This document shows, in pieces, positions 26,519 through 35,056 of a stretch of DNA of 64,000 nt. Each line of letters begins with the position of its first letter. Position 1 is the stretch's first letter. A program made the position numbers and the translations under genes. This DNA comes from Mucilaginibacter sp. KACC 22773 (GTDB taxonomy: Bacteria > Bacteroidota > Bacteroidia > Sphingobacteriales > Sphingobacteriaceae), in NCBI RefSeq assembly GCF_028736215.1, contig NZ_CP117883.1:744001-808000 (forward strand). The letters are read 5' to 3'. The notes under the pieces are model-generated. The model saw only the letters and a list, made by a program, of their open reading frames with translations, did no database searches and was not told the DNA's origin.

Positions 26519-26746
26519 ATGAAGGATATTAGATCTTTTGGCAGTAAGGATACATTCCTTGTTTGCAAACAAAATGATCAGCCGCCCCGGCCATGGATAA
26601 ACGGAATTCATTTACCGTTTGCCGTCCGTAAAGAGGATTGTAAAAACTTCCAGGCGTCCGGAAAACAATTTTTTGTGCAATTATGGAAGCGTGGTTTTAC
26701 TATCTACCTGATGGTGCAAGATGTTTTTCTTTTAATATACAAATGA
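26519..26746 (+). CDS. Possible small hypothetical protein
   Basis: A 75-residue frame with an ATG start at 26519. The sequence (PPRPWINGIHLPF, then FTIYLMVQDVFLLIYK) shows no motif. No promoter of the regulon type lies before it. Real coding status is uncertain. Confidence 0.3.
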   Translation: MKDIRSFGSKDTFLVCKQNDQPPRPWINGIHLPFAVRKEDCKNFQASGKQFFVQLWKRGFTIYLMVQDVFLLIYK

Positions 26747-26828
26747 TGTTGAATTCAATACTCCAGGCTAAGCCCCATTTTATTCATCTCGCCTCCAACG
26801 CTCATTTTCCACCCGGTTTATTCATTAG

Positions 26829-26923
26829 CCTTGGTAAAATAGCGATATAAAACAACAAAAACCGGGGAGTTTAGCATCAAATTTCTGTAAGCCAGGCATT
26901 TGCAAATTGGCATTGTAATAGCC
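26829..26923 (+). promoter_or_regulatory. Sigma-54 promoter plus upstream site (P8)
   Basis: TTGGCATTGTAATAGCC at 26907-26923 has the -24 GG at 26909 and the -12 GC at 26921. The upstream site at 26829-26850 reads CCTTGGTAAAATAGCGATAT plus AA, 59 bp before the GG. It drives the sensor kinase starting at 26976. Confidence 0.75.
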
Positions 26924-26975
26924 CAATGCCTTGCATATAAATATGCAGGCCTAATTTAAAAACCAAAACAAGTTA

Positions 26976-27812
26976 ATGTTTGAGTTCGCACAAAATAATG
27001 TTTTGGCTGGTGTTGTAATCATATCCGGTTTAGTTATTGCTTATTTTTTAGTAAGAACTTTTCGGTGCCGTTACCTTAATAAACAGCGCTGCAAAGCAGA
27101 AATTAACAGGCATCAGTTAGAAATTGATGCTAAAGATCTTTCCATTCTTAAAATAGAAGAACAATTAAAGCACCTGAATAATGAGCAAAGCCGGCTGCTT
27201 TCTGAAAATGAATGGTTACATAACGAAATAGATCATAGGGTAAACAATAATCTTCAGGCAACGCTGGGCTTACTTAATCTGCAATCAGTATATGTCTCCA
27301 ATGAGGACGCGTCTGAGGCAATAAAAAATATTCAGCGGCGTATATATGCGATTTCATTAATTAATAAAAAGCGTAACGGCTCTGATGGTTCATCGGCGAT
27401 TAATATGAAGGAGTACATCGGGGAACTTGTTATTTATTTAAGGGATGTTTTCAATGTACAAAATGCTATCGAATTTGAATTATTAACCGAGCCTATAATG
27501 CTTGACTTAACCAGGGCAATACCTTTAGGACTGATTATCAACGAAGCAATTACCAACGCGATTAAGTATGCATTTCCGGTCACAAAGAAGGGGAAGATTA
27601 TGATCAGATTAGAACGGGATCAGAAAAAAAATATAACATTGATCATAAAAGACAACGGCGTTGGGTTACCCGACTTTTTCAATGACAATAATAATACACT
27701 GGGAAAGAATTTGATAATTGGGTTGTCGGATCAATTGCAGGGTGAACTGATAATGGAAAATAATTTCGGGACACAGTTATCGATCGTTTTTAAATTGTTG
27801 AATAGTAAATGA
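26976..27812 (+). CDS. HisKA_2-type sensor kinase, short
   Basis: A 278-residue kinase with one N-terminal membrane helix (VLAGVVIISGLVIAYFLV), a coiled coil, and a HisKA_2 domain. The H-box reads NEIDHRVNNNLQATLGLLNL (His near residue 86), where the larger paralogues nearby have HHRVKNNLQ. The N-box is LIINEAITNAIKYAF and the G-box DNGVGLPDFF. No sensory domain beyond the membrane helix is present, so it may depend on a partner. It has a predicted sigma-54 promoter of the regulon and may belong to the cascade that includes the receiver-type activator at 30.5 kb. Confidence 0.88.
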   Translation: MFEFAQNNVLAGVVIISGLVIAYFLVRTFRCRYLNKQRCKAEINRHQLEIDAKDLSILKIEEQLKHLNNEQSRLLSENEWLHNEIDHRVNNNLQATLGLLNLQSVYVSNEDASEAIKNIQRRIYAISLINKKRNGSDGSSAINMKEYIGELVIYLRDVFNVQNAIEFELLTEPIMLDLTRAIPLGLIINEAITNAIKYAFPVTKKGKIMIRLERDQKKNITLIIKDNGVGLPDFFNDNNNTLGKNLIIGLSDQLQGELIMENNFGTQLSIVFKLLNSK

Positions 27813-27843
27813 TTTTTTTGTCCCCCCCCAATAAAAGCTGGTT

Positions 27844-28193
27844 ATGGTTAAATTACTGATAATATGCTTTATTTTTTTCACTTGAATGGGTTATGCCCAG
27901 CCGCTACCAGGTAATTCCCCGGGGTATTCAAATCATGCATAGTAAAAAAAGCCAGCCAGATACCAATAGAATTAAACTAAGGTTGCAATTAAGCGGATAT
28001 AATATTGATAAGCCCAACGACGATAAAAGGATTTAGGCGGCTTTCCTTTTTAAACCAGGTACCGAAATTGAGCGATGATTTACGCTTATTGATTGGAGAA
28101 ATAATTACTCATGGGACTCACGAAATGGTCGACTTTGAATACCATGATATACTGAAACATAAGTTTGCAGCATCAAATGAGGTTTTAGTTTAA
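27844..28193 (+). pseudogene. Decayed TPR-kinase remnant
   Basis: Three frame fragments match the ends of the intact kinase that follows. The first (from 27844) reads MVKLLIICFIFFT then stop, like the signal peptide MLRTLTICLIFFLLTGW. The second contains SQPDTNRIKLRLQLSGY, like SKPDTNRVKLQLQLGSY. The third (to 28193) ends YHDILKHKFAASNEVLV, like YHDILEHEFAAPKEVLI. The intervening ~1.9 kb, including TPRs and the kinase core, is missing. It is therefore an internally deleted and frameshifted copy lying tandem to its parent family member. Confidence 0.85.
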
Positions 28194-28268
28194 ATATCAT
28201 TTAACGAATAGTTTAACGGTATCTTTATAGGGGAATTGTAAATCATTGATTTAATATGGAAGTCGGTT

Positions 28269-30515
28269 ATGCTTAGGACACTAACAATATGCCTGATCTT
28301 TTTTTTGCTAACCGGGTGGGTTACGGCCCGGTCACAACCAAAAGACTCGCCCGGCACTATAATGGCGCTTATTCAACAAAGCAAACCGGACACGAACAGG
28401 GTTAAGCTCCAATTGCAATTGGGAAGTTACTACCTTTTTAAATCTGGTGAATATAAAAATGACCTGGACAGCGCTCTTAATTTTTTTACCCAGGCCATGC
28501 AGTTAAGTACCGTGCTAAATTCTATAAAGTGGCAAAATGCCGCTTTGATCCTTAAAGGAAATTGTTTCCTGGAAGGGAATGATATTAAATCCGGAAAGGC
28601 TTGCCTTATGCAGGTGATTAACTATTATCACAAAACCGGTCAAATGAAACTGGAAGCGGAGAGCTGGGTCAGATTAGGTGACAATATTCCCGGTTTTCCA
28701 AATCTTTTAGATGACAAAGCATTTTGCTATGGCCGTGCGAGAATTTTATTCAGAACACTTAATGACAAATTAAGTGTCATCACAATGCTGAAAAACGCGG
28801 CGGATATGCACCTTAATCAGGGCAAACTTGACCTTTCCGAAAAGGAATTATTTGATGTACTGGGCCAGTTAAAGGCTATTCATTACCAAAAATTGCAATA
28901 CACTTATGATCTGCTTGCATCTTTATATAATTTAAAAGGGGAACTGCAAAAAAGATTGTATTATCAATTAGAGGCTATAAAATACGCTGAAGCTACGATA
29001 CCCCCTTCCGGGAGGGAATATTTTTACCTGAGAGCTGTATTGGTTTATGCCGACTTAGGAATGCACGATAAAGAAGAATTCTATTGTTACAAGGCACTAG
29101 GCACTTCGAAAAAGGGTAAAAGTGCATATTTCATAAATGAATTATCATGGCTGACCAAGGATTTAATATTAACAAATAGAAGCCAGGAAGCGCTTCGCCT
29201 TTTGAAACAAAATTTTAAACCGGGTGATTTACTGAATCTGGATCAAAAGAGGGTTTTATTTAAGCTGTTCGGAAACTGCTACACAGCCCTCAAACAATAT
29301 GACCTGGCTGAAAAATATTACGTGGCAATGCTAAAAATAAATGAAGCCCTCGCCGACGAAACACAATACCAAACAGTAGCTAATTTTTATATAATTACTC
29401 AGCAGTTTACAAAAGCAGCTTTCTATTTGAAAAAACTACAGGGTTTTCCGAACAGCCTGATTGGCCCATTAAACTTACGCGAAATTGAGTTGATGAGGTT
29501 TAAAGTTGATTCAGCTTCTGGTAACTACCTTTCTGCTATCGGGCACTTTGAACTATATAAAAAAGTAAATGATTCCTTATTTAACGCTACAAAAAGCAAG
29601 CAAGTAGCGGAGCTGGGGATAAAATACGAAACCGCCCAAAAGGAAAAATCTATTGCGGCATTGGAAAGCAGGGGCCTGGTTCAGCGGACCGAATTGCAAA
29701 AGGCAAACCTGCAAAGGAATATAACATTTATAGGGATCGTCATGTTGTTAATTATAGCGGCATTGGCCTATAATGGTTACCGGAACAAACGACGAAGTAA
29801 CCTGAAGTTAGAGGTGAAACAATTTGAAATCAACAAACAGAACCTGGCGCTTCAAAGCTTAATCGGTGAAAAAGACTGGCTGCTGCGTGAAATACACCAC
29901 CGGGTTAAAAATAACCTGCAAACCACGATGAGCTTGCTAAACATGCAGTCCTCTTATATATCAAATGAAGATGCCCTGGAAGCTATCCGGAGCAGCCAGC
30001 GGCGCATGCATGCCATGTCCCTGATCCATCAAAAACTCTATCAGTCCTGTAACTTAACCTATATAAACATGGATGTTTATATTCACGAGTTGGTCAACTA
30101 TTTGAAAGAAAGCTTCAAAGGAACAGGAAATATCAGCTTTAAATTACAAATACAATCAATCGAACTTGATGTGGCGCAGGCGGTACCCCTGGGGCTTATT
30201 ATTAATGAGGCTATTACAAATGCTATTAAATATGCATTCCCAAAAAGCATGAAAGGCAATATAGCGATTTCGCTGAATCGAACTAAGGAAAACCGTTTTA
30301 GGCTAACAATAACGGATAATGGAATCGGGCTACCTGATTCTTTTGATATTTCAAGCATCAATTCCCTCGGAATAAAATTAATGAAAGGGCTTAGTGATCA
30401 GTTACAGGGCGATTTTTTCCTGAATAATGATCATGGTACCTGCGTGATGATTGAGGCTCAGTATCATGATATACTGGAACACGAATTTGCTGCACCAAAA
30501 GAGGTTTTAATTTAA
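28269..30515 (+). CDS. TPR sensor kinase 1 (HisKA_2)
   Basis: A 748-residue protein with a signal peptide, a long helical TPR-type region (about residues 50-450), one membrane helix (ITFIGIVMLLIIAALAYNGY) and a cytoplasmic HisKA_2 kinase. The H-box is REIHHRVKNNLQTTMSLLNM (His near 541), the N-box LIINEAITNAIKYAFP and the G-box DNGIGLPD. The TPR part is presumably periplasmic and senses protein or envelope signals; the ligand is unknown. It is followed after 10 bp by a receiver-sigma-54 activator, so the two form a two-component system. Confidence 0.92.
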   Translation: MLRTLTICLIFFLLTGWVTARSQPKDSPGTIMALIQQSKPDTNRVKLQLQLGSYYLFKSGEYKNDLDSALNFFTQAMQLSTVLNSIKWQNAALILKGNCFLEGNDIKSGKACLMQVINYYHKTGQMKLEAESWVRLGDNIPGFPNLLDDKAFCYGRARILFRTLNDKLSVITMLKNAADMHLNQGKLDLSEKELFDVLGQLKAIHYQKLQYTYDLLASLYNLKGELQKRLYYQLEAIKYAEATIPPSGREYFYLRAVLVYADLGMHDKEEFYCYKALGTSKKGKSAYFINELSWLTKDLILTNRSQEALRLLKQNFKPGDLLNLDQKRVLFKLFGNCYTALKQYDLAEKYYVAMLKINEALADETQYQTVANFYIITQQFTKAAFYLKKLQGFPNSLIGPLNLREIELMRFKVDSASGNYLSAIGHFELYKKVNDSLFNATKSKQVAELGIKYETAQKEKSIAALESRGLVQRTELQKANLQRNITFIGIVMLLIIAALAYNGYRNKRRSNLKLEVKQFEINKQNLALQSLIGEKDWLLREIHHRVKNNLQTTMSLLNMQSSYISNEDALEAIRSSQRRMHAMSLIHQKLYQSCNLTYINMDVYIHELVNYLKESFKGTGNISFKLQIQSIELDVAQAVPLGLIINEAITNAIKYAFPKSMKGNIAISLNRTKENRFRLTITDNGIGLPDSFDISSINSLGIKLMKGLSDQLQGDFFLNNDHGTCVMIEAQYHDILEHEFAAPKEVLI

Positions 30516-30525
30516 TCATTGTGTT

Positions 30526-32496
30526 ATGGACGGGAAAATACTAATTGTTGAAGACGAGTTTATTATAGCTAGTGATCTTCGCATTATTTTGGAAGGGGCG
30601 GGCTATGAAATTGCAGGAATTGCTCCTTCAGTTGCCAAGGCACTGGAAATAATCAATTTAAAAAGGCCCGTCTGGGTGTTTTTAGATATTTATTTATCAG
30701 GGACACTTACGGGTATTGACCTGGCCAAACACTTGGTAGAAATGAACATTCCATTTGTTTATGTTTCCGCAAACTCCAATCAAAGCATCCTGGAAGCAGC
30801 GAAGGCTACAAAGCCCTACGGATTTTTAGTAAAGCCTTTTCGGGAAAAAGACGTGCTGGTTACCTTTGATATTGCCAAATACAGGTATGAGCACGATATT
30901 GAATCAAAAATCCTCAGCGAAATAAAGTTGCAGGATGAAGTGGTGAAAATCCTCGCTGATACCGGCACCAAAGAAGATAAGGGCGTAAAAATCGTTTCAG
31001 CAATATTATCTCAAATACCTTTTGACTTTTTTTATGTTAGCTGGACTGATCCAAAAACAAAGGTTCAGGGCGGTCAGGGGTTTGTTAAAAACCTGGATAA
31101 AGAGATTAAGCCAATCGGTAATGCCAGTCTTTTAGAAAAAGCCGGGAAAGATAAAAGCGAACTCGAACCAATTAAAAAATTCTCAACCCCGTCGTCAAAA
31201 ACAAAGATTTTTGTTGAGCATGACTTCGCAGGCTTATGCCGAACGCATTCATTCGACCAATTTCTGGGCCGCACGTTTGACCTGAAGTCCGCTTTGATAA
31301 AAACATTCCCGGGTAATGGATCCAGCGAAATTAACTTTTCATTTTATAGTCATAGCAAAACAGGTTTTAATCAAAATCAAACAATATTACTGGACCGGCT
31401 AAGCTTGCTTTTAATTCAATTGCTTGATAATATACCAACATACCAGCAATTTGTTGAAAAACAATCAGACCAGCCATTAGATCGGGTCAGCCTGGTACTG
31501 AAACCGTCAGTTGCAGATTCAATTGCTGATAAAAAGCCCGATGGGTTAAGTTTGGGTTTAATCGGCGAAAGCCAATGTTTTAAACTAATAAAAGAACAAT
31601 TGGCCACAATTGCCCCCTTTGATATTTCGGTGCTCATTTTAGGAGAAAGCGGGACTGGTAAAGAAAGATTAGCCCAGGCTATTCACAAATTATCTTCACG
31701 GGCTTTAAAACCCATCATTAAAGTTAACTGCGCTGCGATTCCTGCAACGCTGATCGAATCTGAGTTGTTTGGCCACGAGCGTGGAGCATTCACTGGTGCA
31801 ATAGACCGCAGGATAGGTAAATTTGAACAGGCAATTGGCGGGACAATTTTTTTAGATGAAATAGGTGAGCTGACTATGGACCTGCAAGTTAAGTTATTGT
31901 GCGTTTTGCAGGAGAAAGAAATTGTGAGATTAGGGGGAAACCAGGTCATAAAAACAGATGTAAGGGTCATTGCGGCTACTAATCAAAATCTTGAAAAAGC
32001 CATTGCAGAAGGGCGCTTCCGTTTGGATTTATATTACCGCCTCAATGTATTTCCTATAACCATGCCGCCTCTGAGGGACAGAAAGGAAGACATTCCCGCG
32101 CTGTCACGCTATTTTGTAGCTAATCTTTCCAAAAAAATGGACAGGCGTGCAAAGGATATTTCAGAGGACGCATTAAAAGCGCTCGTGGCTTACGACTGGC
32201 CGGGCAATATCCGCGAACTGGAAAATATCATTGAGCGCAGCCTTGTATTTAACAGGGGGGATATTATTGAACAAATCGAAGCGCCTCAAAATCAGAATAC
32301 AGAAAAACAGACCCAGCAGCTTTCCGGCAGGATCAAAACTATCAGGGAACTCGAAAAGGAACATATCATATCAACACTGCACTATTGTAATGGAAAAGTG
32401 TCCGGAGTCGGTGGGGCTGCTGAATTATTGGATATGCCGGCCAATACGTTGTTTGCCAGAATTAAGAAATTAGGCATTTTAAAGGATTTTGAATAA
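30526..32496 (+). CDS. Receiver-type sigma-54 activator
   Basis: A 656-residue NtrC-like protein. The receiver domain (residues 1-125) has the acidic pair in IVEDE, phospho-acceptor Asp54 in VFLDIYLSG and Lys in LVKPF. A GAF-like spacer follows (130-320). The AAA+ domain has Walker A GESGTGKE near residue 371, GAFTGA near 420 and Walker B TIFLDEIGEL. The C-terminal HTH (SGVGGAAELLDMPANTLFAR) closely resembles that of the activator at 23.0 kb. It lies between two TPR kinases (gaps 10 and 25 bp), either of which may phosphorylate it. Confidence 0.93.
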   Translation: MDGKILIVEDEFIIASDLRIILEGAGYEIAGIAPSVAKALEIINLKRPVWVFLDIYLSGTLTGIDLAKHLVEMNIPFVYVSANSNQSILEAAKATKPYGFLVKPFREKDVLVTFDIAKYRYEHDIESKILSEIKLQDEVVKILADTGTKEDKGVKIVSAILSQIPFDFFYVSWTDPKTKVQGGQGFVKNLDKEIKPIGNASLLEKAGKDKSELEPIKKFSTPSSKTKIFVEHDFAGLCRTHSFDQFLGRTFDLKSALIKTFPGNGSSEINFSFYSHSKTGFNQNQTILLDRLSLLLIQLLDNIPTYQQFVEKQSDQPLDRVSLVLKPSVADSIADKKPDGLSLGLIGESQCFKLIKEQLATIAPFDISVLILGESGTGKERLAQAIHKLSSRALKPIIKVNCAAIPATLIESELFGHERGAFTGAIDRRIGKFEQAIGGTIFLDEIGELTMDLQVKLLCVLQEKEIVRLGGNQVIKTDVRVIAATNQNLEKAIAEGRFRLDLYYRLNVFPITMPPLRDRKEDIPALSRYFVANLSKKMDRRAKDISEDALKALVAYDWPGNIRELENIIERSLVFNRGDIIEQIEAPQNQNTEKQTQQLSGRIKTIRELEKEHIISTLHYCNGKVSGVGGAAELLDMPANTLFARIKKLGILKDFE

Positions 32497-32521
32497 TGAA
32501 GAAGTTACAATTAACTAACCC

Positions 32522-35008
32522 GTGATGGGTTTAAAATATAAACGGCTATTACATTGCGTTGTAAAAAGCGCGGTACCTCTTGCAGGATTCTTTTTCTGTT
32601 TACTGTATCCCTGCGTCTCCTTTGCGCAAAGAGCTAAACCGAATACACTGACCTTGTTAGAAGTGAGTTCGGGGTATTACACCGTTGCAAAAAATGCAAC
32701 GGTAGACCTGGACAGTAGCTTATCGATAACCAGTAAGTCTTTTAGGCTGAGCCGTGTTCCGGTAATTGCAGAAGGCATAGAGCCTGTTTATTCCTTAAAA
32801 AACTGCGGGTGGATGGATAATGGCAATGTGGATAGTGTTAAAAAAAGCCTGGGCCGGATAAAAAATAAAAATGACAAGGCTCGGCTTTCCTTGCTGCTTG
32901 GCGCTTACTACGCGTTTTATCCCGGCTTCCGGACCAAATACATTGACAGCGGCATCTTTTTTCTTTCTTTTTCTAAGAGCATATGCGACGAGTTAAATAA
33001 ACCACAATGGTCATCACAATGCGCCATTTTATTAGGAAAATGTTACTATAAACGGAATGACATTGCTGCCGGTAAAAAATGGTTTCAATGGGTTGCTGAT
33101 CAAAAAAACGTTGACCCGGCATTACAAGCGAAATCGTTTAACTATCAAGGTATGTACTGTCCTTTTTTAGCTAATACTACAGGCTACCGGCTGGAATGCC
33201 TCAGCAAAGCACTACATCTCTACCAACAGCTTGCTGATACTGCTAACCAAATAAATACGTTGATGAACACCGCGTATTTAAGTTTTGCCAATCAAAAAGT
33301 AAATGACGCGCTAAGCGCAGCTAACGCATCCTTGTATTTGCAAAAAGCCTATCACTTTGCCAATAGTCAATACACCTATGATCTTTTAGCTTATCTGATG
33401 GACTTAAGGGCCGATTTCAGTAAACAATTAACCTATGCACTTGCTGCTATCAACTGCGCCGAGCTTACCCGGGATAGTCTTGCGCTTGGAAATTTCTATT
33501 CGAAAGTAGCACTATCTTACTCTATTCTAAAAAATAGCAGCGAAAGTAAAAAATGGAAAGAAAAGGCACTCCAGGAATACGCAAGGCACGGCACCAGTAC
33601 AGAACTTTACCCGGTGCTCATCGATATTGCACAGACAGATCCCAATGATCAATCCGGCGCGGAGCTGATTGGTTTAATAAAAACGGCGATTAAGAAAAAC
33701 CCACCCGCTAATGCCGTCGACCAGCAATTCGCCTATCTTGCCCTGGGGCACGGCTATGAACTTTTAAAAGATTATAAAGCCACCGAAAGCTATTACGCTA
33801 AAGCGGAAGCATTGCAAAAGTACAATCCGATGTTAAAGGGCGGGATAGATAATATAAATATCTTATATCGCCTGGGGCGTTTTTATGTCAAAATTAAAAA
33901 TTACAGGAAAGGTAAAATTTATCTTTCAAAGATTATAACCGAACCTTATAAAACATTTGCCAACAAGGAAACATTGATGCATACATACTTTTCTTTGCAT
34001 ATTATCGATTCTGTTTCAGGGAATTACTTATCATCGCTTAATAATTTAAATAAATATTCATCCCTTCAGGACTCTATATTTTCAGAAAATCAAAATAAGG
34101 AGATAACGACACTCAATATAAAATATGAAACAGGGCAGAAAGTAAAAGATATCCAATTGCTTACGGCTCAAAGCCAACTGGCAACACAACGGGCAGCGAC
34201 CACCCGGAGAATAACTTATTCAGCCATAGTTATTTTGTTATTTGTGATATTTATGATCTATAACCGCTATCACTTTAATAAAAAAAGCAACAACCTTTTG
34301 AAACTTCAAAAAGAAGAGATTGATCAACAAAACCACTCCCTTCAATTACTGAATCATAAGCAAACCGTATTATTAACTGAAAAGGAACTATTGCTCCGGG
34401 AGATACATCACCGGGTGAAAAATAACCTCCAGACAACGATGAGTCTGCTGAACATGCAGTCGAATTATATCGACAATGATGCCGCGCTTGACGCGATCCG
34501 GAGCAGCCAACACAGGATGCAGGCAATGTCCCTGATCCATCAGCAATTGTATCAATCCGACACTGTCGCGTATATAAATATGGATATATATATCAGGGAA
34601 TTGATCAGTTATCTGAAGCAAAGTTTTAATGGTGCCGGAAATATCTCCTTCAATTTACGGATAGAAGAGCTGACCTTAGATGCAGCTGAAGCCGTTCCAA
34701 TAGGTCTAATTGTGAACGAGGCGGTAACCAACGCGATTAAATATGCTTTTCCCGATGGCCGGACAGGAAATGTCGATGTTATACTTACAGCAATGATTGA
34801 TTATACATATATTCTTAAAGTCAACGATGATGGGATCGGGATACCGGAATCTTCAGAGCAAAAAGCTACAAATACGCTGGGATTGAATTTAATGAAGGGT
34901 TTGTGCGAGCAACTGGAAGGGGAATTTACGATAGACAGACGAAATGGAACCAGCCTGATCTTTAATTTCAAAGTGAAAAGGAGTATTCACGAAGAGATCG
35001 TGAATTGA
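32522..35008 (+). CDS. TPR sensor kinase 2 (HisKA_2)
   Basis: An 828-residue paralogue of the kinase at 28.3 kb. It has a signal peptide (VPLAGFFFCLLYPCVSFAQ), an extended TPR-type region, a membrane helix (ITYSAIVILLFVIFMIYNRY), a coiled coil and a HisKA_2 domain with H-box REIHHRVKNNLQTTMSLLNM (His near 628), N-box LIVNEAVTNAIKYAFP and G-box DDGIGIPE. Start is GTG at 32522 or ATG at 32525. It is the third gene of the kinase-activator-kinase operon. Two kinases flanking one regulator suggests signal integration; this is inference. Confidence 0.92.
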   Translation: MMGLKYKRLLHCVVKSAVPLAGFFFCLLYPCVSFAQRAKPNTLTLLEVSSGYYTVAKNATVDLDSSLSITSKSFRLSRVPVIAEGIEPVYSLKNCGWMDNGNVDSVKKSLGRIKNKNDKARLSLLLGAYYAFYPGFRTKYIDSGIFFLSFSKSICDELNKPQWSSQCAILLGKCYYKRNDIAAGKKWFQWVADQKNVDPALQAKSFNYQGMYCPFLANTTGYRLECLSKALHLYQQLADTANQINTLMNTAYLSFANQKVNDALSAANASLYLQKAYHFANSQYTYDLLAYLMDLRADFSKQLTYALAAINCAELTRDSLALGNFYSKVALSYSILKNSSESKKWKEKALQEYARHGTSTELYPVLIDIAQTDPNDQSGAELIGLIKTAIKKNPPANAVDQQFAYLALGHGYELLKDYKATESYYAKAEALQKYNPMLKGGIDNINILYRLGRFYVKIKNYRKGKIYLSKIITEPYKTFANKETLMHTYFSLHIIDSVSGNYLSSLNNLNKYSSLQDSIFSENQNKEITTLNIKYETGQKVKDIQLLTAQSQLATQRAATTRRITYSAIVILLFVIFMIYNRYHFNKKSNNLLKLQKEEIDQQNHSLQLLNHKQTVLLTEKELLLREIHHRVKNNLQTTMSLLNMQSNYIDNDAALDAIRSSQHRMQAMSLIHQQLYQSDTVAYINMDIYIRELISYLKQSFNGAGNISFNLRIEELTLDAAEAVPIGLIVNEAVTNAIKYAFPDGRTGNVDVILTAMIDYTYILKVNDDGIGIPESSEQKATNTLGLNLMKGLCEQLEGEFTIDRRNGTSLIFNFKVKRSIHEEIVN

Positions 35009-35056
35009 TGGTCTGTTTTTACGACAGCAGCAGTGGAATGGCGTGAAATTCAAAAT

